64,000 nt of DNA, taken from Henckelia pumila (lineage: Eukaryota > Streptophyta > Magnoliopsida > Lamiales > Gesneriaceae). This document shows positions 56,011 through 64,000 of the stretch, piece after piece. The position numbers and the translations under genes are program-made. The stretch lies in the NCBI RefSeq assembly GCF_033568475.1, contig NC_133122.1, forward strand, positions 149,434,861 to 149,498,860, given 5' to 3'. The notes beneath the pieces are model-generated. The model saw only the letters and a list, made by a program, of their open reading frames with translations. It did not search any database and was not told the DNA's origin. Each line of letters begins with the position of its first letter. Positions within the stretch are counted from its first letter, which is position 1.

Positions 56011-57120
56011 TCAAGGGCAACAAACCAGGCACCGAGTCAATCCATTCTCGTTGCACTCGGGGCACCTACTCAAAGTCCCTTCTTCATCATCATAAACCTT
56101 CCGGCTCCCATTGCAATTTGAGCAAGGCACAAACCTCACATCCCCACAACTCTCGCACACGAATCCCGAATCCATAACCGGAAAACCTTTCAAAAGCTTA
56201 GCCAATTCTCCCGTTTCATTGAGCTGCTTAATCTCCTCAGCCCCACCAATGTGATGCCCTCTAACAAACACTTGCGGCAATCCCACCGCCGCCTTCCCTT
56301 TCAATGCGTCCTGCAACTCCTTCCTATATGATCGATCCATCGAAATATCCCTTTCGTCCACGCACACTCGAAAGCCACTCAAGATCACTCGAACCATACA
56401 ACAATCCTCATAAGTTTTCCTAATGCCCCTCAAGCTAGTATAATACAACACAATCCTGTCCTCAGGACCAGATAAGTCACAAGATTCATCACTATCAACT
56501 AAAGACTCAACCTTTTCTGGCTTCGAAATGCCATTCCCACAACTTGATACTCCGTCATCAGACTCGAATTTCAACAGCGATGATTCATCGGATAAATGCT
56601 TCCACAGAGGCTTACATTTCGATTCCTCAACAAATTCATAGGAACTCACAATTTCAGTGTCATCCACCTCTGCTTTACCTGGATTTCTTGGGTAGCCCAC
56701 CATGTGAAAATCAAACTCCACTTCATCAAGGCCTTCCATGAGCTCCCAAGTATTGATAACCGAATCTGGAGAAAGAGGGTCCTCAGAACTCCCAAAATCT
56801 TGAACCTTTTTGGCCGGGAGCTCTGGATTATCAAAATCTTGGGCGTTGAAGCTGGGGTCCGGCGGGTCAATGAGCACAAGAGATCCATAAGTAGTGGAGG
56901 TGAGTGAAACAAAGTGATTGGAATCTCCTTTCCTCAAAGGTGGATGATGGATTAAAGGGGTGGGAAGAGATAAGGTCCTCGAAACAGGAGTAGAAGAAGG
57001 TTCCGAAAATGAGTAATAAGGAGACAAAGACTGCGAATTACAATGAGTTGGGGAAGAATTGGAGGAGGGATTCTTGCTTTGAGTTATGAAATTTGCTGGA
57101 CAAGAAGCTGTGCAGCCCAT
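56011..57120 (-). CDS. Glutaredoxin-like protein with C-terminal four-CxxC zinc domain
   Basis: Single exon, 369 aa. The first in-frame ATG is at 57120, giving MGCTASC; Gly2 followed by Cys3 and Cys7 suggests N-myristoylation and palmitoylation, so membrane anchoring is plausible. Residues 10-215 are low-complexity, Ser/Pro- and acid-rich. The glutaredoxin fold spans about 222-312: RIVLYYTSLRGIRKTYEDC, the cis-proline stretch GLPQVFVRG (P282) and GGAEEI. The usual active site CPYC/CGFC/CCxC is absent; SLRG stands there. Residues 322-367 hold four CxxC pairs (322/325, 333/336, 353/356, 364/367), like a DnaJ-type zinc finger. This architecture is known from plant 'glutaredoxin family' proteins such as the At5g39865 group. 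Without the catalytic cysteines it is unlikely to be a classical thiol oxidoreductase; its role is not established. Confidence 0.95.
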   Translation of the reverse strand: MGCTASCPANFITQSKNPSSNSSPTHCNSQSLSPYYSFSEPSSTPVSRTLSLPTPLIHHPPLRKGDSNHFVSLTSTTYGSLVLIDPPDPSFNAQDFDNPELPAKKVQDFGSSEDPLSPDSVINTWELMEGLDEVEFDFHMVGYPRNPGKAEVDDTEIVSSYEFVEESKCKPLWKHLSDESSLLKFESDDGVSSCGNGISKPEKVESLVDSDESCDLSGPEDRIVLYYTSLRGIRKTYEDCCMVRVILSGFRVCVDERDISMDRSYRKELQDALKGKAAVGLPQVFVRGHHIGGAEEIKQLNETGELAKLLKGFPVMDSGFVCESCGDVRFVPCSNCNGSRKVYDDEEGTLSRCPECNENGLTRCLVCCP

Positions 57121-57555
57121 TATAACGATCAAGAATCAAACTTGCAAAACAATCAGATCAAGACAATGAAAGCTAACCCCTTTACTTCCGCAGATCACAA
57201 TTACAAACTACGATCGCTGAGTCTCGCTTTGTTTCATTAAATTTTCTGCAAATTCAGTCAACTATGTAGTTGGGATTTTGAAGAGAGATTTGGAGGCCAC
57301 CGTAAGAGACGTTTGGTGGGAGGGATTGTCGGTCCGGGTGGGGAGAGGGGAGGAGCAAACGGGGATTTAATGCAGGATTAAATGTCAAGGAAGAAAAATA
57401 ATCATCGAGAAAGTGTCGAATAGAGCAAGTGCGAGAAATTCATCCAAAGAAAAATTATCAATAAATATTTCTTTATTTTTTGGACACAAATTCTGGGAAA
57501 TGATTTTATCTTTTAATATATAAAAAATATTTACTTACGAAACGTAATATATTTA
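57121..57555 (-). promoter_or_regulatory. Leader and promoter region of the glutaredoxin-like gene
   Basis: 57121-57400 is less AT-rich than its surroundings, as for a leader or proximal promoter. No convincing TATA box was seen. A MITE starts at 57556, about 435 bp upstream of the start codon. Confidence 0.45.
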
Positions 57556-57897
57556 AGGAGTGTTTGCAAAAGATTATGCTTGTGTATAAATGATTAAATG
57601 TATAGATTATAAAAAAAAGTTTAGAAAAATCAAAAGTTGGTAGTGTTTGAAAACAAATGTGAAAATCTAAAAATCAAAGTTGGGTAGTGGTTGATAAATA
57701 AGTGATTAGAATGATTTTATTATTGAATTTTTTTAATAGAATCACTTTTGCATAATCATAATCACCATATGGCTAGCTTTTGGATTTTAATTAATTTGAT
57801 TATAAACTAACACATAATTTGGTTTTAAGAAACACACAAAAATAATTTTTTTAGCCAAAATCTAGCAATCATTTTTTTAGTGATTGCAAACACTCCC
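57556..57897. mobile_element. Tourist-like MITE upstream of the glutaredoxin-like gene
   Basis: Left end AGGAGTGTTTGCAA, right end TTGCAAACACTCCC, with 3-bp flanks TTA (57553-57555 and 57898-57900). 342 bp, AT-rich, non-coding, typical PIF/Harbinger signature. Confidence 0.85.
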
Positions 57898-57900
57898 TTA

Positions 57901-58359
57901 AAATTATAAAAATTGAAAATTATATTTATGGTTTCTATATATGCTTCTTCGCGATTTTGGTATAGTATATTGATAAATTTCATTCTATTTTTATTTAAAT
58001 ATCTTTCAATTATTGACAATTTTAGTAATTTTATCATTAGAAATACTGATATGGTATAACATTATATTAAAGTCAAATCGGATAAAAGATTGATTAAAAT
58101 TGAAATATGAAAACATAAAAATAAAAAAATTGTGAGAAAAAAAAAATAAATTAAATTAAATTAAAAATAAGAAAACCTGCTTCAACTTTTTTTAAAGGTC
58201 CAGCCTCCAGGTTGATAGTGATTGAGAGTTATAGCTAACTGGTTTTAAATTCATGTGATCGTTCAATTAGTGGACGTGTGATTGTTTGTTTGGTCCATTC
58301 TATTTAACTTTTTGTTTTATTCATACACCTTACATGGTGTCGTTAAGCTATTATTATTA
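57901..58359. other. Intergenic sequence
   Basis: 57930-58150 looks like a decayed foldback element of the 12004-12308 type (TTCGCGATTTTGG; AAATTGAAATATGAAAACATAAA). The rest is not recognised. Confidence 0.45.
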
Positions 58360-58372
58360 CTAGTACTCTTGT

Positions 58373-58387
58373 GCACGCGTTGCGCGC
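58373..58387 (-). other. 3'-terminal hairpin of the Helitron
   Basis: On the minus strand, six-base stem GCGCGC/GCGTGC (one G-T pair) and a three-base loop AAC, followed after 9 nt by CTAG. It stands out as GC-rich in a very AT-rich context. Confidence 0.75.
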
Positions 58388-58630
58388 TTATACAGTCTGT
58401 TTTTTACAAAAAATAAAAAATAAAAATAGAGAATAATTTTAAAAAGTGTTTTATTGTATTTGAATAAATTAATTTTATAGAAGTGTTATTTTATTAAAGT
58501 AGTAGTTATCATTGGATAAAAATAAATGATATTTTAGTAATTAAATATATATTAAATGGTAAAAATAAAAGGATTGGTCATAGCAACATATCAACCTCTC
58601 AACTTTAATAAAATAAAAAAGATAGAAAAG

Positions 58631-58666
<36 letters not shown>

Positions 58667-58668
58667 TT
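58631..58668. repeat. (ATT)n microsatellite
   Basis: About twelve ATT units. Confidence 0.95.
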
Positions 58669-58774
58669 CGGCTCAAACCAAGCCTAAAATATTTTTAAAA
58701 TATGATAAATTTAGAATGTGTAAAATTAGATTACCAAAGTCTAACGCATAAAATATAAATTTTATGAATATGTT

Positions 58775-58955
58775 TCTTATGTGACGATCTCATAGATCCA
58801 CATTCGTGAGACTGATCAACTCAATCCATATTTACAATGAAAAAGTCATTTTTTTTTAAATGAAAAGTAATATTTTTTTTTGAATGGGGTTGAATAACAA
58901 ACTCATCTCACAAAATTAACAAGTGGGACTGTCGTATTGGAGTCTTTGTGAAACT
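58775..58955. repeat. Decayed GAGAC(G)GTCTCA-type MITE inside the Helitron
   Basis: GTGACGATCTCATAGATCC at the left and CATCTCACAAAATTAACAAG at the right, with CGTGAGACTGATCAACTC and AATATTTTTTTTTG between, in the order of the 14644-14813 copy. Confidence 0.5.
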
Positions 58956-60244
58956 ACATTATATTAATTCTGTATGCAAGTAGAAATAATCAAACAAATA
59001 ATATCAGCAAAAGTATACGGGGAAAAAGTCTGCAAATTCATGATTTATTGATTATGTTCGACTTCGAAATAAATATAGTAAATGTAATAATGGTATGATA
59101 TAATTTTTGTGCAAGTTATGGCGAGGACAGAATTATTTGAGTTGTAATCGATATTTTTTTTTCCTTATGATATGCTTTCTATGGGTGTAACATAGCATAA
59201 CCCTATGTTAGGTCCACTGACCTGATGGCTATGCTCCTCCGCATATGTTATATCACATAGAGCATAATCTAACTTCTTTCTAGATTAGAGATTAAGAAAG
59301 AAGATTTATATTCAGTGTCGAAAAGATTTGAAGAAATAAATGATGAGGTTTCTTTTTTAGCACAAATTATCGATTATTTCATAGATATTCAAATATAATA
59401 ATGGTTATGGCATAGAGATAATGTATCAAGAAAGGGATAATTAATATGCAAAAGCTATATATTAAAAATAACTATAGCTGAAAATAGTTTTAATCGAAAA
59501 ATTTTTAAATCACACGACAACTCAAAAATTTTGTTTTGGATGATTTTCTAATTAAAAATATATATAGCACACCAATGAAAAAAAAAAAATTGGTTTCGTT
59601 TATATTTAGTGAATGGTAACTTTTGGTTACTTGAAGTACACGTACTTGTAAGGAGAAGAAACCTCCATACTATTTGCGTAACAATTTGTACATTAGCATT
59701 GAAAATTTAATACACGTGTTGATTATAAAAAAAAATTGAAGTTACAACTCATTAATTATGAATATTACCAGAATGTTTACATATTATTTTTTGCCACTTA
59801 ATGTAGCATGTATTACTCTTTTTTCTTTTCTTTAATAAATGGTTATTAGTCAATGAAAACGGTAGGGATTCGAAAATGATTTGAAACAGGTCATGCCAAT
59901 AATGGATTTGATTAATATTTGCACAAGCAACACGTATAAACTCACTTAAATAATAAAATCAAATTATTTTTTTAAAAAAAGTTGTTATGACTTATGAACT
60001 ACTATATAAATGCGAGAGTCCCACTGCTCATTCGTAAATGAATGCACATTTTAGACTTAATTAGAAAAAAAGTACGTGCGTATAAGTTTTTTTAGTCAAT
60101 TCAATCAAATATCATATTTAATAATTGAATATTTGCATTTCACAATTAATAGAAAGTTATATTGATTATTATTGAGTTCTCTACAATATAATACGATGAA
60201 ATTATATTTTATTATAGAGAACTTTATACAACTAAACATATTTT

Positions 60245-61590
60245 ATAATTAACTCGTTTAATCAAATTTTATTAAATTATTGCAGTATATTTGTAAACAA
60301 ACAAATAATAAAAATTAAATAATAAATTAAACCAAATGAAACATTTAGAAGTAATAATATTAGATGTTTAATATTATATATTAACTTTTCAATAGTATTT
60401 TAATCTACGTCAATGGTTTTATTATATATAATACAACATATGAGTGAATAAATAATAAAATCAAAAGACGAATGTTTTCTTACAATCAATTTATATGTAA
60501 TATGAAGAGCAGATATGGAAAATCATTTATTCATTTAAATGATTTTTTATCCCACTTAAATCATAATATATAATTTTTTCAATTAATTGACTCACTAATT
60601 ATATACATTACATGGTAAAAAGATATTTGAAAAATTATTTTGCAAAAACTGTAATTTTGGTCATGTATGATTGTTATTTTGCGTTTTCAGTCATCTATGT
60701 TTTCATAATTCAGTTTTAGTCCTGTATGTTCCGATTTTTTGCAATTTCAGTCATTTTTTCTCGAAAATGCATATGTAACACTATACATGTTAGCTCTACA
60801 ACAACGCTGCATTGATGTCACATCAGCACCACATCGAAAAAAAGATAAAATTGCAACAACAACAAAAAATAAAAAAATAAAAAAATATTGAACTAAAACT
60901 GAAATCTAAAAAATAGAGGACCAACAAAGCAAATTTCTCAAATATTTTTACACTAACTTTTTAAATCCAATTTAAATACAAATGATAATTTCAAGTTATG
61001 GACTTATAACCATAGAGAGACATAAATTATAATGAATTTTTATAATTTTAAAGTGTTTATTAGTTATCAGTATTAAATTTGATACATAAATTTTTTAATT
61101 GGTAAAAAAAATCTAACAAAGAACTTTTTAAAAATGATAAATTTTAGAATGAGGATATAATCAAAATCTTAGTTAATTAACACAATTAAAGTTAGCATCT
61201 TAATTAACTTACTAATAATTTATAATTAAATCATTATTTTTAACAAATTTTATTAAACTAATGTAGTATATTTGTAAACAAACTAACAATTTAAAAAAAT
61301 AAATAATAAATTAAACCAAGTGAAATATTTATGAGTAGAACAATTATATATTTAACTCTATTAACTTTCCAATATCATTTTAATATACGTCATTGATTTT
61401 ATTATATATAATATAACATATGATTGAATAGTTAATAAAACGAAAAGACCAACTCTCTCTCTAAAAGTGAATTTATGTGTAATATGGTGAGAAGATATTA
61501 TTAAAAAAATAATTAATATAATTAAATTTTTATTCTACTTAAATCCTAATAATAATCAATTTCAGTAATTAATAACCATTTAATTATATA
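60245..61590. repeat. Diverged direct duplication inside the Helitron
   Basis: About 60245-60600 and 61210-61590 share ATTTTATTAAA, AGTATATTTGTAAACAAAC, AAATAATAAATTAAACCAA, CATTTTAATATACGTCA-like and TTTTATTATATATAATA blocks in the same order. The spacing is about 970 bp. Confidence 0.75.
60622..60946. mobile_element. Foldback MITE nested in the Helitron
   Basis: Outer ends ATATTTGAAAAATT...TTGC and the inverse GCAAATTTCTCAAATAT. Inner arms contain TTTTGCGTTTTCAGTC and CAGTTTTAGTCC against ACTAAAACTGAAATC and GAGGACCAAC. Same family as 12004-12308. The centre has GATGTCACATCAGCACCACATCG. Confidence 0.75.
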
Positions 61591-61924
61591 CATAACATGA
61601 CAAAGAGGTATGAAAAAATTTAAAGAATTTTTACATTAAAATTTTTCATTTACTCTGAATACTATCAATAATATCATATTATAGACTAATAATCATGTAT
61701 GAGTAATAATGAAATCTGTATAACTTAAAAGTGATTGTAAGTTATCAATATTGTACTTGAAACATTTATTTTTTTACGGTAAAAAATTAAAGAAAACTTA
61801 CAAATTATTTAAAATGGTAAAATTTAGAATGAAAATTAATAATTAAAAGTAGAATATTATTTAAATTTTTTATATATTTTTTATTTTTTATGTATGTTTT
61901 TCTATTAATTTTGTACTTAACTCT

Positions 61925-62870
61925 TTAAATTAAATTATAGTAAAAAAAAGAGATGCAAGATTGATATCCACTTAAAATAACATGTCATTTAATGTCAAAA
62001 ATATTGAGACAAATGTTATAATTAAATGTATTAATATAAATAAGACAATGATAACTATTGATCAAAAAAAGCATCATATTGAATCTGTAAAGTTCTATAT
62101 ATACTATTTTAATATAAATACAATAAATTAAAAAACTATTTTGATATAATCACTTTATTATTATTAAAATTATTAACCTATTTCTCACTATCACAATAAA
62201 AATTACTTTTTTTTTTTTTGCAATATTTACATTTAGAAAAAATTTGTGCCAAACAAATATATGATAAATTAAAATATTTGACAATATAAAAATATTTTAC
62301 CTCATTTCTCCAAATTAAATTATAGTAAAAAATAAAATTTGTTTCAAACAAATATATGAAAAATAAAAATATTTGACAATATAAAAATATTTTAACTCAT
62401 TTTCCAAATTAAATTATAGTAAAAAATAAGGCACAAGATTGATATCAACTTAAAATAACATGTCATTTAACATAAAAAATATTGATAAAAATGTTATAAT
62501 TAAATGTATTGAAATAAATAAGACAATAATAAGTATTGATCGAAGAGAGTGTCATATTATATTGAATTTGTAAAGTTTTTTTTATAAAAAAATTTGTAAA
62601 GTTAACCTTTTATACTATTGTAATATAATTTATTTTAATTTATTTTCAAAACATCATATTGAATTTGTAAAGTTCTCTCTATTACAATCAATTAATAATC
62701 ATTTCAAAAAAAAAACAATCAATTAATAAACTATTATGTTATAACTTCTTTATTATTATTGAAATCATTAACCCTATTTCTCACTATGACAATAAAAATA
62801 ACTAATATTTTTTTGTTGCAATATTTACACTTAAAAAAAATTTGTGTCAAACAAATATATTAAAAGTAAA
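61925..62870. repeat. Tandem duplication of about 470 bp inside the Helitron
   Basis: AAATTAAATTATAGTAAAAAA, AAGATTGATATC, ACTTAAAATAACATGTCATTTAA, TTATAATTAAATGTATT, ATAAGACAAT and CAATATTTACA(T/C)TTA recur in order, first from about 61930 and again from about 62400. A shorter piece around ACAAATATATGA...TTGACAATATAAAAATATTTTA is repeated at 62258 and 62353. Confidence 0.8.
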
Positions 62871-63192
62871 ATATTTGAAAATATAAAAATATTGTAGCCA
62901 AATATTATTTGTGAAATTTTATATTATATATTAAACATTGACTGTAAAAAAAATTAATTTTGAGATGATAATTGAATATAAATGATAATAAATACACTTC
63001 CATTACTCAAGATGCAATAAATTTTTCATTAAAGATGACTAAAATTCTAATCCCTTTTTGCCCTTGTTTTTTACCTCATTTTTCCATTATTGCCTACACA
63101 TATTTTTTTATCCATATACAATTTGAGGGCAAAATTATAAATTCACAATGAAAAACTTTGTCCATCATTCATACTTTTATAGTAGAAATAGA

Positions 63193-64000
63193 TTATTACA
63201 AGTTGGTTCAATCGCAATCTAGAAGGTCCAAATGCTTGGGGTCTCCTCTTCGATGTCAATGAAATTCATCCATCCAATCGCAACTGAATGATCCTCGTAG
63301 TACTTATTTGCGGATACTCGTTCAATCTTGATCTAATGATTCTTATGGCATCCACACGATTCCTCGTTAATTCACTCGAAAACTTAACGCGCTCCCACGC
63401 ATATATTGAATATGTTCAACACTCTCAATTCACTCCAAACCATCATGGTTGCATTTCTATACGAAGAGAAAGACTCCTATGTTCCGATCAAGATCTACTG
63501 GTTCTGGTTGCGGGAACATGGAATGCGCCAATTTAATCGACCCTACAGTGTCATTCCATGTACATGCTAGTTAAACTATTTGCCACATAACCAAAGCACT
63601 TCAAACTATCCTTGCCCCATTTCTATATAAAGAAAAACTCCTCAACTTCTCCAAGTGATGCGAAGTGCCAAGTGTGCCTCTAAAACACCCAATACTAACA
63701 CGCCTAAATTAGTGAGCGAATTCAGGTCATATCAATTCCCAACACTATTATTGTATAAAATCAGGTTTAGTTTTATGTAAATGAGAGGATATTCCATGGT
63801 TCATAATTCAAGTTGATGAAATGCTTGATGGCTTAAAAACTGAGTGGGATCAGATGCGATGTACATTCAATTAGTATAACAGAAAGTGCAACTGTGGATG
63901 AAGCAGATGCTCACAAACTAACTATATCATGTGTAACACTGAGTACAGTAGAAGATGTCCAGAATCACAGGTGTCGGAGGATCCTAATGAAAGAAAAGAC
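63193..64000. other. Unrecognised sequence at the window end
   Basis: Base composition is more balanced than in the Helitron. Plus-strand frames near 63810-64000 read as pieces such as DEMLDGLKTEWDQMRCT and then NTEYSRRCPESQ with stops between, which may be the edge of a decayed transposon protein with a cysteine-rich knuckle. This is not firm enough to name. Confidence 0.3.

Larger units (their letters stand above)
58360..63192 (-). mobile_element. Probable non-autonomous Helitron, 4.8 kb
   Basis: On the minus strand it starts TCTATTTCTACTATAAAAG (from 63192), close to the TCTATACTATTATAAAAG-type 5' end of plant Helitrons. It ends CTAG (58363-58360). Nine bases before that is a hairpin GCGCGC-AAC-GCGTGC (58373-58387). 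The flanks are A at the 5' side and T at the 3' side, as expected for insertion between A and T without duplication. There is no Rep or helicase motif in any frame. The interior is extremely AT-rich with internal duplications and two nested MITE-like repeats. Confidence 0.7.

Noticed and set aside
57121-57132. Four-codon N-terminal extension of the glutaredoxin-like protein
   Set aside because: The extra first codon is TTG. The first ATG gives MGC, which fits the family.
1-64000. tRNA, rRNA, organelle-derived DNA or integrated plant virus sequence
   Set aside because: No cloverleaf, rRNA block, plastid or mitochondrial gene, or pararetrovirus motif was recognised in either strand. The only Pol III-like boxes belong to the SINE-like element.

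Overview
This is nuclear DNA from a flowering plant, almost certainly a eudicot. The signs are AT-rich intergenic sequence, intron-containing genes with plant products, and dense nested LTR retrotransposons, MITEs and a Helitron. Several repeat families look like ones common in asterids (Lamiales), but I could not test that. Only three host genes are supported, all between about 46.9 and 57.1 kb.

Layout. Positions 1-18.7 kb hold LTR pieces and small elements. A solo LTR (2886-5684) contains another solo LTR (4165-5473). A gag-only Copia element (6625-11177) lies inside a reversed LTR of its own family. Then come foldback MITEs, a TRIM-like element carrying a MITE, and a non-autonomous hAT element (17230-17918). 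A decayed Copia element fills 19.1-23.0 kb on the minus strand. Positions 23.0-26.1 kb hold three abutting LTR pieces. A complete but non-autonomous Gypsy-type element follows (26130-35046, minus). It encodes only gag and protease, and a 2,068-bp solo LTR (30241-32308) cuts its gag. Positions 35.0-40.1 kb hold a CACTA-like end with a 75-bp tandem array and a second Copia gag split by a solo LTR. Positions 40.5-46 kb are AT-rich and carry several MITEs.

Genes. (1) A BLADE-ON-PETIOLE/NPR5-type BTB-ankyrin co-regulator with two exons (46904-49199, +, 496 aa). (2) A class I SAM-dependent methyltransferase with two exons (54512-55471, +, 266 aa). (3) A glutaredoxin-like protein without the usual CxxC active site and with a C-terminal four-CxxC zinc domain (56011-57120, -, 369 aa). 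Genes 2 and 3 converge. Nothing suggests the three genes share a pathway.

From 58360 to 63192 is a probable non-autonomous Helitron in minus orientation. It has a TC 5' end, a GC hairpin and CTAG at the 3' end, and the expected A/T flanks. The last 0.8 kb is not recognised.

The most notable pattern concerns the LTRs. Several otherwise different LTRs carry an array of short self-complementary GC-rich motifs just upstream of a TATA box. The motif differs from copy to copy but is repeated within each copy. Target-site duplications were read by eye for most elements and fix their boundaries and nesting order. All identities were judged by eye; no alignment or database search was run.
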